From positions 37,313,435-37,377,434 of the forward strand of contig CM053325.1 of NCBI GenBank assembly GCA_028583605.1: 64,000 bases of DNA, in the 5' to 3' direction. The position numbers were made by a program, and so were the translations under genes. This stretch comes from Dastarcus helophoroides (taxonomy: Eukaryota; Arthropoda; Insecta; Coleoptera; Bothrideridae). How positions within the stretch are numbered: the first letter of the stretch is position 1; every line of letters starts with the position of its first letter. This document shows positions 32,120 to 44,880 of the stretch, one piece after another. The notes under the pieces were generated by a model, which did no database searches, had not been told where the DNA came from, and worked only from the letters and a program-made list of their open reading frames with translations.

Positions 32120-33215
32120 TATGAGCTGTCAACGACGACCTGAAGAGATCTGGCAGCAAGAAAACAGGAAATCAAATGACAGAGTCCAGGACAAGGACCA
32201 TAAGATAACAATTTGGCGAGAAGAGGTCGGTGACAGATTCGGTCGAAGGCCTTTGAGATATCCAATGCGACAATCTTAGCCTCAACATGTGTTATTATAG
32301 CTAAGTTCCAAAAAAAAAGGGTAACTTATGCCAGGAGATTGCCAGTTGAAAGGTATGGCTTGATAGCGCATTGCCTGTTTATCTCGGAGAGAATAGAAAG
32401 AATAGAAATATTTTTCTTCAGATATTTGAGAATCTTGATGTTGATAACCTTCTCCATCACTTAAGATATAACTGGCAATAAAGATATAGGGCGATGGTTG
32501 TTAGCCAGATTTCTTTTTTCCTTTTTAGGGACACGCTGCACTCTAACACATTTCCAGATATTAGGGAATACACTGTTGTTGTAAAAATAAACCATTTGTT
32601 TAGGACAATAGTCAACTCAGGAGCGCACTTCTCAAGAACGGTAGCGGGAATACCGTCAAGACCCGAAGGTTTCGATGTGTCGAGCTCGAGAAGACTCTTC
32701 TCGACTTTGCGTTGTCTTAAAATAACTTCACACATCGATGTGCCAACCTCCGCCTCTCAGGAATCAAGGTTGGAATTTTCAGCAAATAATAAGGCTAGCA
32801 GGATTGCAATATTGTTGTTGTCATCGAATAAAGGCGGAAAATTTGAAAATGTAAAACACTTTCTTTCTTTGCAAATTCCCAAAAGGACTTGAAGCCGTTT
32901 AGACAGTAGAAAAGCCTCTGACACATTTTAAGATCGCGATCACTTTTTGCGTTGTCAATTACATATTTACAAAAATTTCGTGCATGTACAAAGGTAGTCC
33001 GAGTCCCGACTGAAGAATTACTTCGCCAAGGACAATATGAGCGATGTTTCTTAAAGACAGCCGGAGCACATTTTTTGCTGAACCAAGATTTACTGGAGGC
33101 AGACTTTTTTTGGTAATGGGGAATTGAGCATTCTATACCAACCAGGATAATTTCAGTGATTGCGACTATGGAAGGGTTTTCTAAGTTAAAGCAGACTTTT
33201 TGCCACCGGAAAGAT
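32120..33215 (-). pseudogene. Jockey/CR1-like LINE fragment: linker and reverse transcriptase
   Basis: Read on the minus strand from about 33215: ECSIPHYQKKSASSKSWFSK, then TTFVHARNFCKYVIDNAKSD and NGFKSFWEFAKKES form the linker between endonuclease and RT. LRQRKVEKSLLELDTSKPSG (near 32720), LDGIPATVLEKCAPEL, VMEKVINIKILKYL and VALDISKAFDRICHRPLLAK (near 32250) are RT blocks 0 to 3. The coding breaks off after LQVVVDS near 32125, before the YADD box. It is therefore an internal fragment with frameshifts and no catalytic centre. Confidence 0.72.
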
Positions 33216-33299
33216 GCAAGAAAGTATCTTTATTCCGTGTATTATTTACATTTCTCATTTTAAAACTTTGTTAAATTTATTTTCATTAACAAATATAAA

Positions 33300-33436
33300 T
33301 TTTTGAAAATTCTATCTGGCTGGACAGAGAATCAAAAACGCCTTTAAATGAGCTATTACACCTATCCTCGTTCAATTTACAAATTTTAAACGGGTAACAG
33401 CAACTCCCAGGGAATTGAAGGAAGATGGATAAAATT
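33300..33436. repeat. Repeat shared with 38530-38665
   Basis: ACAGAGAATCAAAAACGCC.TTTAAATGAG..CACC.ATCCT.GTTCAATTTA..AAATTT.AAA.GGGTAAC is found here and, in the same orientation, in the core of the 36.6-39.9 kb foldback. It marks another copy of that family's core. Confidence 0.6.
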
Positions 33437-33439
33437 ATG

Positions 33440-34150
33440 CCTAAAAAGTGTTATTTAAGAATTGAAAATTGATCTATTTCAGGATATTACTCATAAATTT
33501 TAAATTACCTAGATATTGGATTTATGAGTTAATTTTGAACCTGACTATAAAAAATTGTCTATTTTCTTAAAAATTTCGAATCTGAACTTCGAATTTAAAG
33601 TATTTTTTATTTCTTCCAAAATACTTTGAATTTAATTCCAAAATTTTAACCTATTTTATGTCGACTCTTTTGTGTGTTGGGCACATTTCTTGCAATTTCC
33701 AAAAAGTTGATGTTTACAGAGTAAAATAAAAATTTTTGAAAAACTTAAAATGTACAGAATTTTGATTTTGAGTCGAAATTTTAAACAAAATATTCATATT
33801 TGCATTTAAATTTCACAATTTAGAAAAGATTCCAAATTTATAAAAAGATGTCGAAAAATATGATTTAAAAAAAAAAGTAAAAAATCAAAACTGTCCACTT
33901 GAAATTATTACATAAAAGAGAAAATTTGAAAAAAATCACAATTTTCAAAACCTTTTGACGTTAAATTAAGCTTGACTTTAAATTCCAAATGTTAGCACAT
34001 TTCCTCTTTTTTACAATGCTGACCACAATTTCGAGACTGAGATAGAAATTTTCAAAAAATGGTCAAAATTGCCAAAGGATGTCAAGATTTCTAAATGTTG
34101 ACCTTTTAAAATATGGTCTCTTTTTTATTTGAATTTCGCGTTTAAGTAAA
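33440..34150. repeat. Degenerate 'AAATTTTGAAAAAAGTC' low-complexity block 5
   Basis: Recurrent AAAATTTTTGAAAAAC, GTCGAAATTTTAAAC and AAAAATGGTCAAAATTG words. Smaller than the other blocks. Confidence 0.5.
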
Positions 34151-34179
34151 ATTTTGTCATGGATTTTTTTCTATAGTCT

Positions 34180-35445
34180 AAATAGGTTAAAATTTGATTT
34201 TTTCTTTTTTTTTTCCTTTTGTGGTGGCCGTTATAGTCCCTGTGACTTAGATTTGGAATCCCTTGTAACTTCCACAAGTTTGTTCGAGTTTCAGTCAGCA
34301 ATATATATTCTGGCCTTTACAGCCAGTCTCAACATTTAACCTACACTTATTCCTTCCAGATCTTCTGGTCCTAATGTATCTTTGCCATTCAGATTATTTA
34401 TATCTGTATCTGGCAAGGTTTGGACAAGCACACACAATGTGTACACTTGTTTCCTTTTCAGTCCCACACAGTCGACATCGGTCGCTTTATGCTAGGTTGA
34501 GTTTAACCAAGAGTCCTTTCAAATGTCCGTGGCCATTGAGCAGATCTAGTAATTTGCTTAGTCTGCTTTTATTCATTGCAATAAGTACTTCAGCCCTTGA
34601 TTGCAAGGGTTTATTCATCAGCAGTTCTGCTTGCCTAGAGATGGTTATGTTTCTCCATCGGTTCAAATGACCCCTTCGAGGTTTGTTAATATGATGTTTT
34701 TACCTACAGCATATGACACGCCTATGATCTGTTTGGTGGGAACTTCCACAGAATTCCCTTTTGCCGGCTATTCAGTCCCACACTAAAATCGAACTAGTGG
34801 TATGTGCCCCTCTAGGACATTTAACGCTGCACGGCTTTCCAAGCATATGTAAATTGAGCGACGAGATGTCATGATTTGGAAATTTGCGCATTTTCGAATG
34901 GCTTATACTTTAGTCATCAAGACAGCAGCATGTTTTCCCAGTGGAATACGTTTATTATAATTATTGCTTGTTCTACAGATCCCAGCTCCGTATCTTCCGC
35001 CGAGGCCGAATCCGTTTGCAAACCAGATGTTATTTCCTTGGCCTACCAAGGTTTTTGTTTTTTCCCAATCTTCTCTCTTCGGGATCAAAATCTTATAATT
35101 CCGTCCCAACCGTCTTAAAGTGTGGTCTTGTTTTAAGGTAAAAGGTCTGTTGATGGGATCTTCAAGTGAAGTATGACCTACCCTTGTGTTCCCCCAGTCG
35201 CCTAAACACTTAAGTCTGTAAGCTGTTAATTTGACCTGTGCATTAATGAATTTATCTAGAGAAGGCATATTTAGCAATACCTCTAGAGTTTTGGTGGTGC
35301 ACATAGCCCCTGCAGCAGCCCTTAACTAAATATTCTGTAGGCCCTTTAACAGGTTCTTCACCTATGTTATACTACGCCACCATATTACAGCAGCATAGGT
35401 TAAACGCGGTAACGATACTGTTTTATAGAACAAAAGCGCTACGCT
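34180..35445 (-). pseudogene. LINE 3' part with RNase H domain and C-terminal zinc motif
   Basis: On the minus strand from about 35440: LFYKTVSLPRLTYAAVIWW (the RT C-terminal RPxLxYA motif), then frame 35304-34903 with LEVLLNMPSLDKFINAQVKL, TAYRLKCLGDWGNTRVGH and IWFANGFGLGGRYGAG. The last of these is the RNase H start, whose usual DG carries the first catalytic Asp and here reads NG. Further down, minus-strand frames near 34430-34640 give LLMNKPLQSRA and CRLCGTEKETSVHIVCACPN, a CCHC-type zinc motif typical of the C-terminus. RNase H is found in the I, R1, LOA and related clades. The element is 5'-truncated and broken by frameshifts, and the RNase H site is damaged. Confidence 0.75.
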
Positions 35446-36572
35446 GAAATTTTAACCCCTAGAAAATTTGTAAAACATTTACTGTGTCGTATCTACCAGT
35501 AAAAAAATTCTGAATGGTTTCCATAGTAATGCGAATTGGAGTAACTATCTTCTCCTAGGGGATGATGAACGGACCGTCGATGGCAACGGTGTAATAAAAT
35601 AGGCAATTTTATCTCGTTTGAAAATTTTATAGGTACAATCCGTTTATTTAGGAAGACTACCAAATTGGGTAAATAATAATTTCGCACCTTAATTCAATGA
35701 ATTCATAATTTGGGAAAATTTTGAAATTTATGATAGTTGACAAGTCGAAGAAACCCAAGTTTTTAAAAAGAAATTTTCTGGGGCCACTACAAAATGTAAG
35801 AGTTTAAGACAAAATTTAGAGAAAAATCTCCATTTTTTTTGGGGAGGGGGAAGACAGATATTGTGGCAATTAAAAGTTAGTTTCTAACTTGCCAGTTGCC
35901 AATATTAAAACCAAATTTTAGTGCAAGGATATTTTGTGGTTTCTCAAGAAGTCGACTGATGGATAAGCGAAACTTCTTCAGTTTCTTTGATGGATAACAT
36001 CTGGAGTAGGTTAGTTAGTTTCCTCAATTAGTGCCTCGTATTGACAGATTATTTATTAGCTACCGAACTGTTATGATATATAAACTCAATTATTTGATGC
36101 AGCACTATATTTATTTAATAGCAAATTTATTTATTGCAAGTCAAACGTCTTTAATTAAGCGTAAAACGTTTGAATCATGTATTGGTGCTCGAAGCGGTAT
36201 TAGAACAATAGCATGCTGATAACAATCTCACGTCAAGTGTTCGTAAGAAGGCTTTGTGATGTGAAATTTACTGCTTATTTGATTTGAAACTAATGATCAT
36301 AGTACCTGACTTTTGAGAACACACTAATAATGGTTCATTTTCACCCGGAGGTCACTAATTTACATAACTGGTAACCTGATTAATTACGTCGAAGTGAAGA
36401 AGAATCAAATAAATTTTATTAATTTGGTTAACAACTAATAAATAGATAACGATTGTTAAAACGAAACAAATAAGGAGAGAAATGTAGGTGCTTTTTTAAT
36501 GGCCCTTCCTAGGATTAGCAGGAGGTATAAAAAGGGGTATTACTACAATTATACAGAACTTCTCAGTCACTA
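35446..36572. other. Non-coding, nothing recognised
   Basis: AT-rich with a few low-complexity words near 35740-35830. There is no supportable gene between the LINE fragment and the foldback element. Confidence 0.45.
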
Positions 36573-39500
36573 ACAAGGAAAGTACCCGAGGTGTACCCCA
36601 CCGATTTTTTTCATTTTGTGATATGTTATAGTACATAACAAAATATTGGACACGTATTTTTTTTTTAGATGCTAACTCGGCGATTTAAGTGGTAAAACCA
36701 CCCCTTAAAGTTAACCCCAAAAAACAGTTTTTCTTTAATAACTCAAGAATTAATTGGAATTTTTTGATAAAACAAACGCTCTGTTATTTCTCATAAAAAA
36801 GCGCTCCGAATAACATATTGGTTATGCTAAAAAGTTGCAACCCCTAATTTTTATGGGGGTGAGTTTCATTTTTTTTCTTATATATCAACTTTTGAACAAC
36901 TAAATTTTATCAAATTTAACAATTTTATTAGGAAAACTAAAGAATAAAATTGACCTGTCTCGGGGTTTTGCAAAAAAAATCTTTGAAAGGGGTGATTTAC
37001 CCCTTGAGTTAATTTTTTTCTGTACAGTGATATGGAAAGTAAAACACAACATATGTTTTCAATTTTATTTCTATAATGATTATTTTGACATATATTTTGC
37101 ATTAACAGTGAAATAAACCCCTATTTTTATGACCCTTGGAGAACCTCATGGATTTGTTCATTATTAGATTGCGAATCAAAACATTTATTTTTTCACCTTT
37201 AACTTATTGTATGTTGATGTTTCATTAAAATGATGTATCAACAACAATTTTTTTAGTTGCTAAATTTGTGATTTAGGTGGTGAACTCCCCACCCCCTAAA
37301 GATAACCCCCAAAAACAGTTTTCTTTAATATCTCAAGAATAAATCGGAATTTTTTGGTAAAACCATTGTTACGTTATTTCCCATAAAAATGTGCTTCTAA
37401 AAACGTATCAGTTATGCCAAAGGATTGCAACCCCTAATTTGTATAGGGGTGAGTTTAATTTTTTTCTTTTATACTAACTTTTAAATCTTTGAATTTTATG
37501 GAATTTGGCAATGTCTTTAAGAAAATTAAAAAATAAAATTGTGTTGTCTCGGGGTTTTACAAAAAAAAGCATTGCAAAAGGTGATTTACCCCTAGAGTCA
37601 TTTTTTTCTGTAGAATGATATGAATAATTAAACACAACATATGGTTTTAAATTTATTGCTATAATGCTTTTTCTGACATATATTTTGCAGTAAAAGTGAA
37701 ATAATATTAAACTTTTACCTTTATAAGGGTTGGCGATGGATTGATCATTATCAGATTGCGGGGTAAAACATTCATTTTTTCACCTTCTACTTATTTTATG
37801 TCAATATTTCAACAATATAGTATGTCAACAATTGACTTTTAATTTGAAAATACTTATTATTTAGGGCTCACCCCTAAAATTAAGAAATGTTCTTTACTGA
37901 ACAAAGTCTTGAAACATTATATTGTGCTGAAATAAATATGCATTTACCGATCATTTCAGTCAATATAGCAATATTATTAAGAAAATTAAAAACCAAAGTT
38001 GACCTCTTTCAGTTTTGTAAAGAAACTCATCCGAAGGGGTGATTTACCCCAAGAGTTAATTTTTTATTTGCAGTAATATAGAAAATTAATCGCAACATAT
38101 ATTTTCAATGTTATTGTTGAAATGTTTACTGTGACATACATTTTGCATTAGAAGTGAAATACCATAAAACTTTAATTTTAAGAGGTTTGGAAATCATGTG
38201 GAGTTGATCATTATAAAATTATGCCTAAATTATTTTTATTGCATTTTTATATACTTTATTGTAATGTATCATTTTTCCAGATATGTGCAAAAGAGACTCT
38301 TTTTTTCTTCTTTCTTCTTGTTGGATATTTCTTCACCTCATTTTCTTTTCTTTTTTCACTTTCTTCACTTGCATAAAGAAAAAAAATCAATAATTATGAC
38401 AAAAAAATCTATTAGAAAAGGCAAATGTGACAGATTTGTGGCACATATGCATAGGTTAGAATATATTTGATTGTACGGATTTTAAATACATTTAAAAATG
38501 ATTAAATTTTATTTTCTTGACGAATATTAGCAAAATTCAAAAAAAGCCCAAGTCTGCTGAATAGAGAATTAAAAACCATTTTAAATGAGGTATCACACGC
38601 ATCCTTGTTCAATTTAAAAATTTCAAAGGGGTAACTGTAACTCCAGGTGGGTTGAAGGTGTCATTTGATAATCTCAAATTTCGTAGATAATGAATTTACT
38701 TGCCTTACTTTTGGACCCCACGGTATGTATTTAATCCAAAACTGGAAGATATCAACTTTGGTTTTTAATTTTCTTAATAATACTGCTACATTGTCTGAAA
38801 TTATCGGCAAATGTAGATTTTTTTCAGCACAATATAATGTTTCGAGACTTTGTTCAGTAAATAATATTTCTTTACATTAAAGCACAATTTTATTTTTTAA
38901 TTTTCCTAATGACATTGCCAAATTCCATAAAATTCAAGGATTTAAAATTTGGTATAAAAGAACAAAATTAAACCCACCCCTATACAAATTAGGGGTTGGA
39001 ACCCTTTGGCATAACTGATACCTTTTTAGAAGCACATTTTTATGGATAATAACGTAACAATGGTTTTATCGAAAAATTCCAATTTATTCTTGAGATATTA
39101 AAGAAAAACTGTTTTTGGGGGTTATCTTTAGGGGTTGGGGAGTTCATCACCTAAATCACAAATTTAGCATCTAAAAAAATTGTTGATACATTATTTTAAT
39201 GAAATATCAACATATAATAAGCTGAAGGTAAAAAACTAAATGTTTTGATTCGCAATCTAATAGTGAACAAATCCACGGGGTTCTCCAAGGGTCATAAAAA
39301 TAGGGGTGTTACGTTATTTCACTGTTAATGCAAAATATATGTCAAAATAATCATTATTGAAATAAAATTGAAAACATATGTTGTGTTTTACTTTCCATAT
39401 TACTGTACAGAAAAAAATTAACTCAAGGGGTAAATCACCCCTTTCAAGGATTTTTTTGCAAAACCCCGAGACAGGTCAATTTTATTTTTTAGTTTTCCTA

Positions 39501-39855
39501 ATAAAATTGTTAAATTTGATAAAATTCAGTTGTTCAAAAGTTGATATATAAGAAAAAAAATGAAACTCACCCCCATAAAAATTAGGGGTTGCAACTTTTT
39601 AGCATAACCAATATGTTATTCGAAGCACTTTCTTATGAGAAATAACAGAGCGTTTGTTTTATCAAAAAATTCCAATTAATTCTTGAGTTATTAAAGAAAA
39701 AGTGTTTTTTGGGGTTAACTTTAAGGGGTGGTTTCACCACTTAAATCGCCGAGTTAGCATCTTAAAAAAAATACGTGTCCAATATTTTGTTATGTACTAT
39801 AACATATCACAAAATGAAAAAAATCGGTGTGGTACACCTCGGGTACTTTCCTTGT
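36573..39855. mobile_element. 3.3-kb foldback element with multi-unit inverted arms
   Basis: Outer ends ACAAGGAAAGTACCCGAGG (36573) and its inverted complement (ending 39855) are flanked by CAGTCACTA and AAGTTACTA, a candidate 9-bp target duplication (7 of 9). The left arm holds three diverged copies of a 400-600 bp unit (about 36573-37145, 37240-37745 and 37830-38200). The right arm holds their inverted partners (39285-39855, 38885-39285 and 38740-38885). Each unit repeats GTTAACCCC/GATAACCCC, a GGGG/CCCC palindromic GGTGATTTACC hairpin and CACAACATATG. The unpaired core (about 38215-38735) encodes nothing recognisable. Confidence 0.75.
38530..38665. repeat. Core repeat shared with 33300-33436
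   Basis: Same-orientation homologue of 33300-33436, with ATAGAGAATTAAAAACCATTT..ATGAGGTATCACACGCATCC and GGGGTAACTGTAACTCC. Confidence 0.55.
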
Positions 39856-39987
39856 AAGTTACTAATTTTTCTGGTTTGCAGCATAATTTTTTATTAAGGT
39901 TGTTTACAACTATCTTTATATTTCAATATAATAATTACACCTACTATCACCCGTTGCCACCAGATATGAAATAAAGTTCAGGGCATA

Positions 39988-40980
39988 CAGGTTGAACCAA
40001 ATTTGATTTCCACTAGAGGAAACTGGGCAACTGTTAAAGATACAAGTACATGTAATGGAGAACTTCATGCCTAAAAATATTCTAGTGAGGAAACAGTTGA
40101 ATTCCAATTTCTCTTGATTTTATTTAGAAAAAACTGAAAATTGCCATTTTAAATAATCAGCTGAAACTTATTTATTTGAAGTCCGATTGAAAAAATCAAA
40201 AACCATGGTTAGCTGCTTTTTAAGACCTTTTCATTGGTGTACGTTATTTTTTTCATAATATAAACTGTTTTCAAGAAAATTATGTGAACTTTGTTATTTC
40301 TTGTAAATGTTATATTAAATTTTATCATTTTCAAATTCAGCATATTTTTTTGATTAATTTAATGCATGTCATTGCATACTTCGAATATGGCAAAGTAGGT
40401 TAAATAAAGTAATTTGTTATTAAAAAAAAGTAAATCACAGTAGGCAACACAGTCGCTATAATAACGCAAATAATAAAAAATACAGACCCTACGAAAGCAA
40501 TTATTATCATTATATAACCAGAAATATTTTAACAAACTATAATATTGGAATATTTGTGAATAATCGTAAAGTGTATTATTCCCTTTAAATCACGTAATTC
40601 TTAGAACATTCTAAGAATTTTATTAGGAGCGACTTTCCCATGATTCATACTCAAATGTGCGTTCTAGACTTCTCTAGAAGTTGACTATTGTAAGATGGAT
40701 AATGTGCATAAATATAAGCGTCAATTTTAATGTTAGTTTGTTAAAAAATAACTAAATTCAGTACTTGAATTTATTTAATCCATTTTAAATAAACAAGTTA
40801 CAGCTGATTTTTAGAAATGGCGATTTTCAGTTCTTTCTAAATAAAATCAAGACGAATTGGAATTTAATTGTTTTGTCAGCAGAATATTGTTGGGCAATAA
40901 ATTCTGCTTTACTTTGCCTTTCTTGTATCTCTAATAGTTTACGAGATTCCTGCAGTGGAAATCAAATTTGGTTCAACCTG
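39988..40980. mobile_element. Long-TIR non-autonomous element (CAGGTTGAACC ends), TA-flanked
   Basis: CAGGTTGAACCAAATTTG at 39988 is repeated inverted at 40963-40980, with TA on each side (39986-39987 and 40981-40982). The inverted arms run about 190 bp and share TTTGATTTCCACT, AATTCCAATT..TCTTGATTTTATTTAGAAA and GCCATTT..AATCAGCTG. There is no transposase. The arrangement is the same general design as the 29.0-29.8 kb element but with different ends. Confidence 0.75.
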
Positions 40981-40982
40981 TA

Positions 40983-42050
40983 TATAACTTACCAAGATGC
41001 ATTAAACTTTTAGATATTATTCTTCGTATAACTAGTTGTAAGTATATCCACATTTAAAACTAGGATAAAAATAATTATATGTGTTTAGTTTATATTTTTG
41101 GTTTCTTTAATCAATATAACGAAGAATAAAATAAACATTTCAAAGAATTTGAGATCTAATACGGAAGGAATTAACCTATTAAATTTTAATAAATTAAATA
41201 ACGATGCATCCATAAAATTAATGCCTAACACACAAACAACCGGATTATTTGATTTCAGGGTATATTAAACATTTGTTGACAGTTGGGGTGCTGTTTATGA
41301 AAAATGTTCCAAAGACGCAAATTTGAACTTAGTCCAAACATTCAGTTCTTCATGATAGATAATAGTGTATTTATAGGAAGAATTAAGTGGCTATTTTGCG
41401 GGACTATTTGAAAATTGTGACCTATATTAAGCAAAAAATATGATTTATCAGTAAACGTGTGATTTAAAATCCGTCGGTATCACCTGTTTTCCTCATAATT
41501 TCACAAAACTTAAAACCTTTGTAATGGTTGTCGGGAAGTAAGTAGCTTAATACACTTTTGCTCATTTCTTTTTAAAATATTTTGCAGTATTGTGACTTTG
41601 CATTAAATTTATTCTGCAATTTGTTACCGTTATTTACGGATTCGTATGCAAAGAAGCGAATCATTCAAGAACTTTTTTAGGACTCTTCAAACCGAAGAGA
41701 TCATCTAATGATTGACAGATATATTTCAAACATAACCTAAACAATGTTTCGTGTCTGCCTGAAAATTAGTTTAAATTATAACTTTTTCTCTTAAAACTAC
41801 ATATCTTAGAAATTGATAATAATTTAACGTATTCCTCTAATTGTCATAGGTGTGTCTTTCGTGAATTCAAATGTAAATGGAAACCCATTAAAATCCAATA
41901 AAAAATTGCCTACACACGGTAAAATTGTCGCAATTTTCTTCTCATTATGCTCTTATGTAAAAGCTGTGCCCATCATCTTCAACATCTCTGTTTCAAAATC
42001 TATTCTGTAGGTATATCGCTCGATGGATAGGTAATGCACCCTACAAGGTT
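40983..42050. other. Non-coding; possible 3' UTR of the minus-strand exon
   Basis: No repeats or frames. If 42051-42268 is a terminal coding exon, this is its 3' UTR side. A minus-strand AATAAA occurs around 41608, some 440 nt beyond the stop. The link is inferred. Confidence 0.35.
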
Positions 42051-42268
42051 CTAGGCATCTGCTGGATGATGGTATGATTCATCGTCGAGCGCAATATCCT
42101 CAATTTCGAAAGATAGTTGCACATTGGGAGCATGTGGGCCGCCCATGGGAGTAATAATCATATTGTTGGATGGATGTGCAATGCATTCGTCCGATCGTCT
42201 TAACCTTGGGGATAAGCGGAAGGAAGCTCCCGAGTGGGTACTAAGCCGCTGAGTCCTCTGCAAATGCA
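42051..42268 (-). CDS. Candidate terminal coding exon of an unrecognised host gene
   Basis: A minus-strand open frame reads LQRTQRLSTHSGASFRLSPR, then RRSDECIAHPSNNMIITPMG, PHAPNVQLSFEIEDIALDDE and SYHHPADA, ending at TAG (42051-42053). Upstream there is no ATG but a splice-acceptor-like ATTACAG at 42269-42275, and a second at TTGCAG, so it looks like the last exon of a spliced gene. Composition is much less AT-rich than its surroundings, and the residue use (S, R, H, P, D/E) is unlike the F/K/L/N-rich chance frames elsewhere. The sequence suggests a cytoplasmic tail with basic and acidic patches. The protein family was not recognised. Confidence 0.45.
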
Positions 42269-42275
42269 CTGTAAT

Positions 42276-43080
42276 TTGTACAAGGCCGACATTCTCGTTT
42301 GTAATGTGTTTGCCTGATTAGTATATTATATTGTAAGACGAGATTTCGATGTCTATAATCGTCAGTTAGCCGAACATTATGTTAATTACGAAACCAAGGC
42401 GACTTGCAGCAAATCATTATGGTCGTTCGGAAAAATTGAATTGTGCAACTCATATTTATCGTGCAATTAACATTGAATCCGCATGCGGTCTCTGTTCATT
42501 AACCTGACAATTTTATATAATTAGTAAGTAGTGTTATACTTTATTTTTGGCGAGAAATTATACCGAAATCTGTCCTTTTTATATCTGCCAATTTCAATTT
42601 TTTCTGTTTGAAACAAACATAATATTTCCGGTCAATAAGGGTCTACCATGAAGTTCAATTTTTTCGCCGAAAATGTGGACTTTAAACAGGATAGTAAATT
42701 TTTGTAAATATTTGTGCCCTCAAAATTTCTATCCTCCCCAACTTTTAAATTAAATTTTCAACTTAAATTTTTTGTGACATGAATTTTTTTTTTCATCACA
42801 AATTTTAATTTATTAAAATACAAATTTTTCGAATTAAACCTAAACTTTTAAGTGTTTTAGAAGTTTTGAGAAAAATGCAACATTTTATTGTTTAAGTAAA
42901 AATGTTTGGAAAAAATTCTAAATTTGGAGTTAATAATTGAAATTTCTAGATTAATATGGACATTTTTAAAAATGTTGTAAGATTTGGATTTTTAAATTTA
43001 TTGCTGCAATTGAGAAGGACAAAGGACGATCATTGGTTTCCTTTTAAGAATAGAATTCGTTGGGGTGGTAAATGGGTTCT
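42276..43080. other. Non-coding; intron side of the candidate exon, partly low-complexity
   Basis: The part from 42590 to 43010 belongs to the AAATTTT/TTTCAAAATTT low-complexity type, here in the T-rich orientation and then the A-rich orientation. No exon was seen. Confidence 0.4.
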
Positions 43081-43350
43081 TAACAGTATATCCTAGTTGC
43101 ATCCCGTCCTCTTAATTGCTGCCGTTAGTGTCCGAGTTGCGTCCAGGCCCATCAAACCCTCATTAATATTTCATCAGCAAAAAATCCTAATAGCTCATTA
43201 TAGATTCTAAGGAAAACTTGATTGGCGTTGTTAACGGTATTACCTGAGGTGAGGAAAACTAAATATAAATAGTCGAACCATGGATTTTGGTTTTTCTTAC
43301 TATTGTTACCGCTTTGAATTGTTTGTTATTCTGTTATTTTCACTGCGATT

Positions 43351-44734
43351 TTGACGATGACAACGGAGATTGGAGCAATTACGTGGATGTGGAGCGAGAA
43401 AGGTAAGCCTTTGGCAGTAATAGATAGGTTTAAATTCCGATTTCATAAAGCATTAGCCAATAAAGTTGAAAGGTTTACATTACGGAAAAAAAATATCACG
43501 CGTTTTTCAAAAGAGACTCACGTAATAATATTTTTGAAAACAATTTTGTCACAATGACCACTTACTATTAAATCAAAATATTTTAAATCGGCAACTAGTA
43601 AGTAACTCCGCGAAAAGAAAAGCTGTAGACGAAATAAGCATACGTCAGCAAAAATTAATTTGTAAAGAAGTGTGCGATTCAAACATAAACACCCTCAACA
43701 TTAATGACGTTCGTTTGATTAATAAAAGCATTAGTCGCGCTAAATTGTCAAAATTCCCAAAACTTCCTAAAACGGTAAGCGATTTTCAAGAAAGTTTAGA
43801 CAAAATCAAAATTTTAACAAACAACGCGGAAGATTTTTTGTTAGTGAACGACCATATTAATAAAATTTTCTACAAAAACAAATTTGAAATTTTTATGCAA
43901 TTCGAAAACTATTTTCGTGGATGTAACTTTTTATAGCAGCCCAAAACATTTTTCGTAACTTTTCACAGTTCATGGTTTTTAAAACCAAATGTACATCCCT
44001 CTTGTATTTTTTTTACTACCCAATAAGTCACAGGCAACCTATGAACTGGCTTTTCAGCATTTAATATCAGGATGCAACAAAATTAATATTTTATTTTCAC
44101 TTGAAAATTTTTTTGTGGATTTTGAAAATGCGATACATTTAGCCATTGACAAGATACTGCCGCATTCTGAAGTGCAGGGTTGTAGATTTCATTTAGGGCA
44201 GAGTTGGCACCGTAAGATCCAGCAACTAGGTTTGAGTGTCGAGTATCAAACTCGCGATTCAGAAATAGGAAGATTTTTGAAACTGTTTTTTGGTTTACCG
44301 TTTTTGAAACCGGAAGAGATCGGTGAATGTTTTTTTGAATATTTGATGTCAGTTCAACCGAACAATGATAGAGTTCAACAATTTTGTGATTATATATTAG
44401 AAAATTATATTGAAGATGCTCCTTTTTCGCCGGGTATATGGGCAAAATATTGTGAGTCAACAATGCGCACAACGAACTCTTGCGAGTCATTTCGCGCAAA
44501 ATTTAATTCAATGTTTAACGCCGCGAGTCCAAATATCTATTGTTTTTTAGAAGCTTTGAAAGAGATCCAAATCATGGTAGAAATCAAACTGCGAAGAATC
44601 GGGGGAAAAATAGTAAAGTGTTAGAGAAACAGCGATTTATTTCGGAAAAGATAAGAGAATTAGACTTGAAACTTATTTTAAGGTTTGAATTTGTTAAGCA
44701 AGTATCATATAAATTTTTGCCGGTTAAAATTTAA
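43351..44734 (+). pseudogene. MULE transposase with N-terminal FLYWCH-like region, broken
   Basis: Frame 43351 starts SEKGKPLAVIDRFKFRFHKA, a FLYWCH-type zinc-binding start, but the Cys/His pattern after it is degraded. Frame 43670-43936 gives FPKLPKTVSDFQESLDKIK. A broken VD.TFYSSPKHF follows near 43915 (the first catalytic Asp motif, normally VDGTF). Frame 43989-44624 gives YIPLVFFLLPNKSQATYELA, FVDFENAIHLAIDKILPHSE, GCRFHLGQSWHRKIQQLGL (the CxxH signature) and STMRTTNSCESFRAKFNS. After a frameshift near 44610, EKQRFISEKIRELDLKLI and QVSYKFLP finish the C-terminus at 44734. The product would be a DDE transposase that recognises the terminal repeats. Frameshifts inactivate it. Confidence 0.82.
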
Positions 44735-44880
44735 TTTTTTCCAAATTCGCTAAAGGCTTACACCTGCTCCACAACTCCACAACAAACACTCATTTTTAAA
44801 CACGCCAGCTAACTGCCAGTCCTAAGCCTGGGTAAAGTGTGAAGGAAAATGTTTCGGAAAATTTTTATACAGATTAAATG

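Noticed and set aside
44083..44499. 138-codon minus-strand frame
   Set aside because: It is antisense to the well-supported MULE transposase.
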